Position numbers and translations under genes: made by a program. The notes under the pieces were generated by a model, which was given only the letters and a program-made list of their open reading frames with translations, was not told the origin of the DNA and searched no databases. Positions 1 through 5,373 of a stretch of DNA of 6,566 bases are shown one piece after another. Origin of the DNA: JAPOQD01 sp964620555. GTDB lineage: Bacteria; Pseudomonadota; Gammaproteobacteria; Pseudomonadales; Halieaceae. The stretch is taken from positions 1 to 6,566 of the forward strand of contig CAZUGZ010000067.1 of assembly GCA_964620555.1 (NCBI GenBank), given 5' to 3'. Positions within the stretch are counted from its first letter, which is position 1; every line of letters begins with the position of its first letter.

Positions 1-148
1 GGACACCCATCGAAACTCGCTTTTTCGTCATCCCGGAATCAATCCGGTGGACAAACGGGGACACCCATCGAAATTGAAATCAATCCAGGACACCCATCGA
101 AACTCGCTTTTTCGTCATCCCGGAATCAATCCGGGACACCCATCGAAA
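1..148 (+). repeat. GGGACACCC/REP-like repeat cluster (left)
   Basis: Four copies of GACACCCATCGAAA are visible at 2-15, 60-73, 89-102 and 135-148. A 47-bp segment (1-47) is repeated without mismatch at 88-134, giving an 87-bp offset. Within each long copy the GACACCC core is followed by TTTTTCGTCATCCCGG, a REP-like module. At 118-136, TCCCGG and CCGGGA can pair across a 7-nt loop, so the hairpin runs directly into the next GGGACACCC core. The copy at 51-73 carries an ACAAACGGGG lead-in that recurs in the block at 2446-2545. The cluster starts at base 1, so it probably continues to the left of the window. Confidence 0.85.
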
Positions 149-183
149 TCCACTTTTTCGTCATTCCGGCGAAAGCCGTTTTA
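149..183 (+). repeat. Truncated REP-like module before the toxin-antitoxin operon
   Basis: CTTTTTCGTCATTCCGGCGAAAGCCGTTTTA follows the fourth core repeat. CGGC (167-170) and GCCG (175-178) form a 4-bp stem closed by a GAAA loop and followed by TTTT. The left arm ATTCC has no partner, so this looks like a REP-like element cut short rather than the full hairpin seen at 4106-4125. It could act as a weak rightward terminator for an upstream gene, but the stem is short. Confidence 0.45.
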
Positions 184-200
184 GCGCCTCGGTTGCGGCC

Positions 201-229
201 TTGCGAAGTCACTGAAAATGAACTAAGCT
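201..229 (+). promoter_or_regulatory. Possible promoter of the antitoxin-toxin operon
   Basis: TTGCGA (201-206) could be a -35 element. With a 17-bp spacer it is followed by TAAGCT (224-229) as a weak -10. Both match the sigma-70 consensus only in part. The location is plausible because the antitoxin ATG lies at 257 and transcription would begin near 236. The -10 overlaps the first direct repeat described at 220-243, as expected for an autoregulated toxin-antitoxin promoter. This is inferred from position and partial consensus only. Confidence 0.3.
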
Positions 230-243
230 AAAAGGACTAAGCT
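220..243 (+). promoter_or_regulatory. Possible antitoxin operator (direct repeat)
   Basis: GAACTAAGCT (220-229) and GGACTAAGCT (234-243) are 10-bp direct repeats with one mismatch, spaced 14 bp start to start. They lie just upstream of the antitoxin ribosome binding site. Phd/YefM-type antitoxins usually repress their own operon by binding repeated sites next to the promoter, so this is a reasonable operator candidate. No binding is shown by the sequence itself. Confidence 0.3.
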
Positions 244-256
244 CAGGGAAGCCATC

Positions 257-502
257 ATGCGGATCATCAATATGCACGAAGCCAAGACGCATCTCTCGCG
301 CCTGGTTGAAGGGGTTGCCGACGGGGAGCCATTCATCATTGCACGCGCGGGCAAACCGCTTGCCAAAGTTATCGCGGTGGACGCGCCGGAGTCTGGGGCA
401 ACGCGCCGAATCGGCTTCCTGCGCGGCGAATTCCAGGTTCCGGAAGACTTTGACCGCATGGGATCCGGCGCAATTGAAGCCCTGTTCGAGGGTGGCGAAT
501 AA
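257..502 (+). CDS. Type II antitoxin, Phd/YefM family
   Basis: This 81-residue protein is the likely antitoxin of the VapC toxin encoded next to it. The N-terminal half (residues 1-42, starting MRIINMHEAKTHLSRLVE and including the segment ARAGKPLAKV) is the Phd/YefM DNA-binding fold, in which dimers bind the operator. The C-terminal part (RRIGFLRGEFQVPEDFDRMG, then AIEALFEGGE) is the acidic tail typical of these antitoxins, which wraps the toxin and blocks its active site. A Shine-Dalgarno AGGGA (245-249) lies 7 nt before the ATG and supports this start. The TAA stop overlaps the toxin start (TAATG), so the two genes are translationally coupled. The length is normal for the family. The family call is firm; the exact subfamily name is not. 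Confidence 0.9.
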   Translation: MRIINMHEAKTHLSRLVEGVADGEPFIIARAGKPLAKVIAVDAPESGATRRIGFLRGEFQVPEDFDRMGSGAIEALFEGGE

Positions 503-885
503 TGCTTCTCCTCGATACTCAACTCCTGCTGTGGGCGTCCAGCCTACCAGAGCGTTTGTCGGACAAGGCGCGCGCAATGCTGGAAGACCCGGCAACGAAA
601 CTGTTCTTCAGCGCTGCGTCGCTTTGGGAAGTTGCGATCAAAAACGGGCTCGGGCGCTCGGACTTCAGGGTCGATCCGCGGGTGTTGCGTCGCGGTTTGC
701 TGGAGAACGGTTATTCCGAGTTGGCGGTGACCGGCGCCCATGCAGTGGCAGTGGACCTGTTACCGCCAATCCACAGGGACCCGTTCGACCGCATGCTGGT
801 CGCGCAGGCCCAGACCGAAGGGATCACTTTATTGTCATCGGACAAAGTCCTGGGTCGTTACCCCGGGCCCATCGTGGTGGTGTAA
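502..885 (+). CDS. vapC: VapC-type toxin, PIN-domain ribonuclease
   Basis: This 127-residue PIN-domain protein is the toxin partner of the preceding antitoxin. VapC toxins are Mg2+-dependent endoribonucleases that usually cut tRNA or rRNA and stop growth when freed from antitoxin. The acidic residues expected of the active site are present: D5 in LLLDT, E43 in SLWEVAIK, D96 in the RDPFDRMLVAQA motif (with D93 nearby) and D114 in LLSSDK. It begins at the ATG that overlaps the antitoxin stop by one base. Many relatives have DTH after the first strand; here it is DTQ (Q7), a small change outside the acidic set. The stop codon at 883-885 is followed immediately by a GGACACCC repeat. The RNA target cannot be read from the sequence. 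Confidence 0.9.
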   Translation: MLLLDTQLLLWASSLPERLSDKARAMLEDPATKLFFSAASLWEVAIKNGLGRSDFRVDPRVLRRGLLENGYSELAVTGAHAVAVDLLPPIHRDPFDRMLVAQAQTEGITLLSSDKVLGRYPGPIVVV

Positions 886-940
886 CCGGACACCCATCGA
901 AACCCACTTTTCGTCATACCGGCCCAGGGCCGGCATGACG
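886..940 (+). repeat. GGACACCC core plus palindromic REP-like element
   Basis: Directly after the vapC stop comes GACACCCATCGAAA (889-902), then CTTTTCGTCATACCGGC. CGTCAT (912-917) plus CCGGCCC (919-925) pairs with GGGCCGG (927-933) plus ATGACG (935-940). Only one A/C mismatch interrupts the stem and one base sits at the centre, giving a 13-bp stem. It lies between the convergent ends of vapC and argA. There is no T-run on the 3' side in either direction, so it is better called a REP-type palindrome than an intrinsic terminator. Positions 889-923 nearly duplicate 135-170. Confidence 0.75.
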
Positions 941-977
941 GGAGGGGGAATCGAGCGCGGCAGGACGATAGAGGAAT

Positions 978-1028
978 GGGTGTCCTGGGTTGTGCCCTGG
1001 GTTGTGCCCCTCTCCCGGATTGTGCCCC
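978..1028 (+). repeat. Short tandem repeats abutting the argA stop
   Basis: GGGTGTCC (978-985) is followed by TGGGTTGTGCCC twice in tandem (986-997 and 998-1009) and then by the related GGATTGTGCCCC (1017-1028), preceded by CCC. The CCCGGATTG at 1014-1022 is the same string that follows GGGTGT in the array at 2557-2971. The last copy runs into the argA stop codon, whose complement CTA is at 1028-1030. This is a degenerate offshoot of the same repeat family, lying downstream of argA. Confidence 0.65.
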
Positions 1029-2332
1029 TACAGGGTTTTGCTGAATACCCTGGAGTTTCTCTGCAGGTTGTACAGCGCCCGCCGGGCTGCCGGCAAGCTG
1101 TCCAGGTCGGTCTCCACGAAACCCTGCTCCAGGAACCAGTGGTCGGTTTGGGTGGTGAGCACGAACACGCTGCCCAACCCCAGGCGGGAGGCCTCCGCCT
1201 CCAGTTCCCGCAGCAGGCGCTGACCGCGCTGCATGCCCTGGTACTCCGGATGGATCGCGATGCAGGCAATTTCTCCGCAGGCCTGTTCGGGAAACGGGTA
1301 CAGCGCTGCCACGGCGATAATGCGGGCGTCGCGTTCCAGTACCCGAAACCGCCCCAACTCGGTTTCCAGGCGTTCCCGTGAGCGCTTCACCAGCACGCCC
1401 TCCCGCTCCAGCGGCTCAATCAACTCAAGGATGCCGCCGATGTCCTCAATGGTGGCGGCCCGCGCCCGCTCGTAATCCTCGCTACTCACCAGGGTGCCAC
1501 TGCCATCGTGGCTGAACAATTCCTCCAGCAGTGCGCCGTCTTCGGCGTGGGAAATGATATGGCAACGCTTCACCCCCGCGGTGCAGGCCTGCCGCGCAGT
1601 GTGCAGCGAGCCGGCCTGCTCCGGGTCCGGCACGGTCCGGGCCAGTTGCAGGGCCCCCCGCAGGTCGCACTGGCGCACCAGTTGCCCGTCCCCGCCGAGG
1701 ACGCCGGCCTGGCTGCCGAACAGAATCAGTTTGTCTGCGCCGACCTCGGCCGCGGTGCGCAGAGCGAGATCGTCGAGGGCAAGATTGAATATCTTGCCGC
1801 TGCGGGAGTAGCCCAGGGGCGACAGCAGCACAATGCTGCCCGCCGCGAGCTGGCGCTGGATGTCGGCGGCGGCAATGCTGCGAACTCGCCCGGTGTGATC
1901 AAAATCCACGCCGTCCACGATACCCACCGGTTTGGCGCTGACAAAATTGCCGCTGCAGACGCGAATGCTGGCCCCATGCATGGGCGAGTTGGGCAGGCCG
2001 GTGGACAGCAGCGCCTCGAAGCGGGCCCGCAACGCGCCGGCGGCATCGATGACGTGGGGCATGGTTGCGGCATCGGTGATGCGCAGACCCTGGTGAAAGC
2101 TGCTCTCCAGGCCCGCCAGACGCTGGCGCTGCTCGATCTGCGGCCGGCTGCCGTGGACCAGGATCAGCCGCACCCCCAGGCTGTGGAGCAGGGCTATGTC
2201 GTGAATGATGTTGGCAAAATTCGGATGCTCGGCGGCCTCGCCCCCGAGCACCAGGACAAACAGCCTGCCGCGATGGGCGTTGATGTAGGGTGCGCTGGCG
2301 CGAAATCCCAGTATTCGTTCGCGTTGGTCCAT
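1028..2332 (-). CDS. argA: N-acetylglutamate synthase (amino-acid N-acetyltransferase)
   Basis: The 434-residue protein catalyses acetyl-CoA + L-glutamate to N-acetyl-L-glutamate, the first step of arginine synthesis in the cytoplasm. Residues about 15-270 form the amino-acid-kinase-like domain, which in this family carries arginine feedback inhibition. Visible motifs are PYINAHRGR (15-23), LVHGSRPQIE (58-67), SPLGYSRSGKIFNLALDD (171-188) and AGVKRCHIISHAEDGALL (252-269). Residues about 290-434 are the GNAT acetyltransferase domain, with GEIACIAIHPEYQ (353-365), an acetyl-CoA loop at QGMQRGQ (365-371) and the C-terminal LPAARRALYNLQRNS (413-427). Length and motif order match the Pseudomonas-type enzyme. 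The ATG at 2332 puts PYINAH where relatives have it, although no strong Shine-Dalgarno precedes it. It lies on the same strand as argE but is separated from it by an inverted hydrolase gene and a repeat array. Confidence 0.96.
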   Translation of the reverse strand: MDQRERILGFRASAPYINAHRGRLFVLVLGGEAAEHPNFANIIHDIALLHSLGVRLILVHGSRPQIEQRQRLAGLESSFHQGLRITDAATMPHVIDAAGALRARFEALLSTGLPNSPMHGASIRVCSGNFVSAKPVGIVDGVDFDHTGRVRSIAAADIQRQLAAGSIVLLSPLGYSRSGKIFNLALDDLALRTAAEVGADKLILFGSQAGVLGGDGQLVRQCDLRGALQLARTVPDPEQAGSLHTARQACTAGVKRCHIISHAEDGALLEELFSHDGSGTLVSSEDYERARAATIEDIGGILELIEPLEREGVLVKRSRERLETELGRFRVLERDARIIAVAALYPFPEQACGEIACIAIHPEYQGMQRGQRLLRELEAEASRLGLGSVFVLTTQTDHWFLEQGFVETDLDSLPAARRALYNLQRNSRVFSKTL

Positions 2333-2445
2333 GGCAGGGATAACTGGTTGAGAAAGTGAGCGCGCCTAGCTTAACCAAGTGACGGCAGCGGGCACAATCG
2401 CACAATTCACACTGCTGACCCAAGCCCTGTCCGGCGCCGCACGCC
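2333..2445 (-). promoter_or_regulatory. argA upstream region
   Basis: This non-repetitive stretch of about 110 bp lies between the argA start and the repeat block, and should hold the argA promoter if argA is transcribed on its own. On the minus strand a TAAGCT near 2372-2367 could be a weak -10, but I see no convincing -35. GCACAAT occurs twice on the plus strand (2392-2398 and 2400-2406), an 8-bp direct repeat resembling the TTGTGC repeats at the 3' end of argA. TGAAT and ATT elements are present, but not with the spacing of the classical enterobacterial ARG box. Confidence 0.3.
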
Positions 2446-2545
2446 AGCCACAAACGGGGACACCCACAAGCCACAAACGGGGACACCCACAAATTCATGC
2501 TCAAAATAGCCACAAACGGGGACACCCAAAATTCATGCTCAAAAT
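2446..2545 (+). repeat. ACAAACGGGGACACCC repeat block
   Basis: ACAAACGGGGACACCC occurs three times, with cores at 2456-2465, 2479-2488 and 2518-2527. The second and third copies are each followed by AAATTCATGCTCAAAAT (2491-2507 and 2529-2545), giving a 39-bp unit after an initial 23-bp spacing. The same 16-mer occurs at 51-66 in the left cluster. The orientation is opposite to that of the GGGTGTCCC array that starts 12 bp later, so the two blocks face each other upstream of argA. Confidence 0.8.
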
Positions 2546-2556
2546 CGGGATGGAAA

Positions 2557-2971
2557 TTGTGGGTGTCCCGGATTGGGGGTCGAAAATCATGGGTGTCCCG
2601 GATTGGAAATCNNNNNNNNNNNNNNNNNNNNNNNNNNNNNNNNNNNNNNNNNNNNNNNNNNNNNNNNNNNNNNNNNNNNNNNNNNNNNNNNNNNNNNNNN
2701 NNNNNNNNNNNTTGTGGGTGTCCCGGATTGGGGGTCGAAAATCATGGGTGTCCCGGATTGGAAATCGATGGGTGTCCCGGATTGGGGGTAGAAAATCATG
2801 GGTGTCCCGGATTGGAAATCATGGGTGTCCTCGATTGAGGGGTCGAAAATCATGGGTGTCCCGGATTGGGAAGTGATGGGTGTCCTCGATTGAGGGGTCG
2901 AAAATCATGGGTGTCCCGGATTGGGAAGCGATGGGTGTCCCGGATTGGGGGTTGGGAATTGTGGGTGTCCT
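2557..2971 (+). repeat. GGGTGTCCCGGATTGG minisatellite-like array
   Basis: GGGTGTCC occurs at 2561, 2591, 2716, 2746, 2770, 2800, 2823, 2854, 2878, 2909, 2933 and 2963. Excluding the gap, the spacings are 30, 30, 24, 30, 23, 31, 24, 31, 24 and 30 bp. Two subunits alternate: a longer one containing GGGGGTCGAAAATCAT and a shorter one containing GGAAATCGAT, for a combined period of 54-55 bp. Some copies have CTCGATTGAGG in place of CCGGATTGGG. The string at 2765-2784 is the exact reverse complement of 127-146 in the left cluster. The array fills the space between argA and the hydrolase gene and ends 17 bp before the hydrolase start. A 100-N gap interrupts it. Confidence 0.9.
2612..2711. other. 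Assembly gap (100 N) inside the repeat array
   Basis: Exactly 100 undetermined bases lie in the array, a common placeholder length for a gap of unknown size. The 55 bases immediately before it (2557-2611) and immediately after it (2712-2766) are identical, which points to an unmerged contig overlap. The real copy number of the array is therefore unknown. Confidence 0.98.
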
Positions 2972-2987
2972 CGTTTACCATGGGGTG

Positions 2988-4082
2988 ATGCGCGTTGGAT
3001 TTTTTCTGCTGTTCGCCTCGCTGGGGGTGCTGCTCGATGGCGGTGGGCCGGCGGTGGCGGAAGAAGGGCAGGCCTCCCACCTGGAGGCCATCGAGTTGCC
3101 CGAGCCCAGGCTGGCGACGGTGCTGGAGCACGATACCCAGGGAGAAATCTGGTTCGATTCGCGCAGCCCGTTCGATTTCGACGTGTTGCTCAACCACCTG
3201 GACAGCAGCCCCGCGACATCCACTGTGGGCCACCTCTACCTGCCGGAGCACGCTGCAGCGGACCGCAAGGCACCGGCAATGGTTCTGCTGCCCGGCAGCG
3301 GTGGCGTCAAGCTGGGGCGCCAGATGCTCTATGCGGACCTGCTGTTACGCCACAACTACGCGGTACTGGTGGTGGATTACTATGCCTCGCGCAACATCGA
3401 CGACGACCGGATTCCCTACCCGATCATGGTCACCAACGTCACCGAGTTCGATGTGGTGACGGATGCCTACGCCGCTCTGCGGGCGCTGAATCGACATCCC
3501 GCCGTGGACCCGCAGCGCATTGGCGTCATGGGATTCTCCTACGGTGGAATGGCAACCCGGCTGGCGATGGACAGCCGGGTGCGGGAGCTGCTCGCTGCCG
3601 ACCTGCCTGCATTCAGGCTGCACGTGGATTTTTACGGCCCATGCCACCAGGATTTTCGTACCACTACCACCACCGGGGCACCGCTGCTCACGCTGCGCGG
3701 CGCAAGGGACGCCTCCAATGATCTGTCCGCCTGCGCAGCACAGGAGGAACAACTGCGCGCCGCGGGCAGCGATGTGGGCTCGGTCATCTATGCCACAGCC
3801 GGGCATTCCTGGGGCAACCTGGGGCCGCGATCGGTCACCAATTCGTCGTATATCCGGGGCTGTACCGTGGAGTACGACGAGGCCGGCCTGCCCTCGGTGC
3901 ACGGCACCGCGCTCATCGAAGCGGCAACACCCATCGACCGCAACACCCGCTATCGTCTGCGAATGGACAGCGGCGGGTTCTATGTCGGCTGCCTGAAAAC
4001 CGGTTATATCGTCGGCCGGAACGAGGCGGTGAACCGCGCCGCAAACGCGCAATTGCTGGGCTTTCTGTCGGAACAACTCTGA
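2988..4082 (+). CDS. Secreted dienelactone hydrolase family protein (alpha/beta hydrolase)
   Basis: This 364-residue alpha/beta hydrolase probably works outside the cytoplasm. Residues 1-24 look like a signal peptide: MR, a hydrophobic stretch VGFFLLFASLGVLL, and an AVA cleavage site before E25. The hydrolase core follows. VLLPGSGG (99-106) can supply the oxyanion hole, GFSYGG (182-187) carries nucleophile S184, D241 in GARDASND is the likely acid and H273 in AGHSWG the base. Four cysteines (C219, C249, C292, C335) could form disulfides after export. The reading frame stays open upstream to a GTG at 2880, but that stretch is only repeat array, so I start at the ATG that begins the signal peptide. 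GGGG just upstream is a weak ribosome binding site. It is divergent from argA and convergent with argE. The substrate is unknown. Confidence 0.85.
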   Translation: MRVGFFLLFASLGVLLDGGGPAVAEEGQASHLEAIELPEPRLATVLEHDTQGEIWFDSRSPFDFDVLLNHLDSSPATSTVGHLYLPEHAAADRKAPAMVLLPGSGGVKLGRQMLYADLLLRHNYAVLVVDYYASRNIDDDRIPYPIMVTNVTEFDVVTDAYAALRALNRHPAVDPQRIGVMGFSYGGMATRLAMDSRVRELLAADLPAFRLHVDFYGPCHQDFRTTTTTGAPLLTLRGARDASNDLSACAAQEEQLRAAGSDVGSVIYATAGHSWGNLGPRSVTNSSYIRGCTVEYDEAGLPSVHGTALIEAATPIDRNTRYRLRMDSGGFYVGCLKTGYIVGRNEAVNRAANAQLLGFLSEQL

Positions 4083-4098
4083 GGGGCTGCTACAAAAG

Positions 4099-4131
4099 CC
4101 ACTGGATTCCGGCTTGCGCCGGAATGACGAA
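4099..4131 (+). repeat. REP-like hairpin between convergent genes
   Basis: ATTCCGG (4106-4112) and CCGGAAT (4119-4125) form a 7-bp stem with loop CTTGCG, flanked by CCACTGG and GACGAA. Read on the other strand it is TTCGTCATTCCGG, the same module seen at about 25-35, 112-122, 157-168 and 910-920. It lies 17 bp past the hydrolase stop, before the convergent end of argE. No T-run follows, so terminator activity is not evident. Two weaker GC hairpins (4176-4190 and 4198-4211) occur between here and the argE stop. Confidence 0.7.
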
Positions 4132-4202
4132 TGTGGGGGCCGGAATAACGACCGGCGACGGGCAGCGGTGCAGGACGGTGTGGCGCACCGGAGAGGCGCG
4201 GG

Positions 4203-5372
4203 CTATCCCGCCGCCGCCAGCGGCTCGACACAGTAGTGGCGGATGAACCGGCAGAGCAGGTCTATGCAGGGCTGGAACTGATCCAGCTCGATGAATTCAT
4301 CGGGCTGGTGGGCGCGTTTGATCGAGCCGGGACCCAGCACGATGGTGTCCATACCGAGGCCCTGCAGGAACGGCGCCTCGGTGGCGAAAGCGACTGCCTC
4401 GGCACGGTGTCCGGTGAGTTTTTCCGCCAGCAGCACCAGCGAGCTGTCGGCCGCCTGTTCGAAGGGCTCGACCCCTTCGAACAGCGCCCTGGTGCCGATG
4501 TCCAGGCCCCGCTCGGCGCCGATCCGCTGCAGGCGTTCGGCGATTTCCGCGCGCACTTCCCGGTTGCTGTAGCCGGGTGTCATGCGCAGATCAAAGTGCA
4601 GTTGCGCCTCGCCACAGATGCGATTGGGGTTGTCGCCGCCGTGCACGTGACCCAGGTTGAGGGTCGGGTAGGCGACGTCGAACAGGGGGTTGCTGAAGCG
4701 CCGGCGCAGGCCGTCGCGGTATTCGTGGAGGGCGCCGATGACGGCGTGCAGACCGTCCACGGCGCTGTTGCCCAGCGCCGGATCGGAAGAGTGGCCGGAA
4801 CTGCCGCGGATGTGCACCGCCTCCATGAGGATGCCCTTGTGCAAGCGCACCGGACGCAGCCCGGTGGGCTCGCCGATGATGGCCTGCCGGGCGCGGGGCA
4901 TTCCCGCCGCCGCCAGGGCCCGGGCTCCGCTCATGGAACTCTCTTCATCGGCGGTCGCCAGGATGATCAACGGCTGGCGCAGGGGCGTGTCGCCGAGGAT
5001 CCGCACTGCCTCCAGCACCAGCGGAAAGAACCCTTTCATGTCGGTGCTGCCGAGGCCGTAGAGTCTGTTGCCGTCCTCGGTGATGGCCAGCGGATCGTAG
5101 TTCCACCGGGCTTCGTCACAGGGCACGGTATCGGTGTGCCCGGCCAGCACCAGGCCGCCGGGTCCGCTGCCGCGGCTGGCGATCAGGTTGGCCTTGCGGC
5201 CATCGCCATGAACATCCTGAACGCGCAGATCGAAACCCAGGGCTTCGAGCCATTCCGCCAACAGGTCGATCACCGCCCGGTTGCTCAGGTCACGGCTGGC
5301 GTCGGTGGAACTGATACTGGGCAGTCGGACGAGCTGGTCAAGCCGGTCGACGGGCCCGAGCCGGGCGGTCAC
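4203..5372 (-). CDS. argE: Acetylornithine deacetylase
   Basis: This M20-family zinc hydrolase converts N2-acetyl-L-ornithine and water to L-ornithine and acetate in arginine synthesis. From a GTG at 5372 it has 389 residues; a TTG at 5435 in the same frame would add 21. With the GTG start, the N-terminal LPSIS motif falls at residues 17-21, as I recall for Pseudomonas ArgE, so I prefer it. Metal and catalytic residues are all present (numbered from the TTG; subtract 21 for GTG): H100 and D102 in GHTDTVP, D132 in GSTDMKG, E164-E165 in DEESSMSG, E189 in GEPTG and H376 in RAHQPDEF. The dimerisation or lid domain covers roughly 195-305, including GSSGHSSDP and HGGDNPNRICG. Proline- and glycine-rich codons between TTG and GTG look unlike the family. 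It follows katG on the same strand and converges on the hydrolase gene. Confidence 0.94.
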   Translation of the reverse strand: MTARLGPVDRLDQLVRLPSISSTDASRDLSNRAVIDLLAEWLEALGFDLRVQDVHGDGRKANLIASRGSGPGGLVLAGHTDTVPCDEARWNYDPLAITEDGNRLYGLGSTDMKGFFPLVLEAVRILGDTPLRQPLIILATADEESSMSGARALAAAGMPRARQAIIGEPTGLRPVRLHKGILMEAVHIRGSSGHSSDPALGNSAVDGLHAVIGALHEYRDGLRRRFSNPLFDVAYPTLNLGHVHGGDNPNRICGEAQLHFDLRMTPGYSNREVRAEIAERLQRIGAERGLDIGTRALFEGVEPFEQAADSSLVLLAEKLTGHRAEAVAFATEAPFLQGLGMDTIVLGPGSIKRAHQPDEFIELDQFQPCIDLLCRFIRHYCVEPLAAAG

Positions 5373-5373
5373 C

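Noticed and set aside
886..1027. Intrinsic terminator between vapC and argA
   Set aside because: The 13-bp palindrome is strong, but no T-run follows it on the 3' side in either direction.
1..1028. DNA uptake signal sequences
   Set aside because: Uptake signals are single short words scattered through the genome, in genes as well. Here the motif is clustered in arrays between genes and absent from the coding regions in the window.
1508..2359. Long plus-strand frame opposite argA
   Set aside because: It is a shadow frame of the well-supported argA and matches no family I recognise.
2390..2412. Classical ARG box upstream of argA
   Set aside because: TGAAT and ATT elements occur on the minus strand, but the spacing and symmetry do not match the known ArgR site.
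2379..2876. Open reading frames across the repeat block and N gap
   Set aside because: They consist of translated repeat units and unknown bases. They exist in several frames and on both strands because unit lengths are mostly multiples of three.
2557..2971. CRISPR-like array
   Set aside because: The segments between GGGTGTCC copies are nearly identical to each other rather than unique spacers, the spacing is too short, and no cas gene is present.
2557..2971. G-quadruplex-forming array
   Set aside because: G-runs are present, but they are separated by long mixed loops and paired with nearby CCC runs, so a quadruplex is not a convincing explanation.
3345..4076. Minus-strand frame opposite the hydrolase gene
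   Set aside because: The plus-strand protein has a signal peptide and a full catalytic triad. The minus frame shows no motif.
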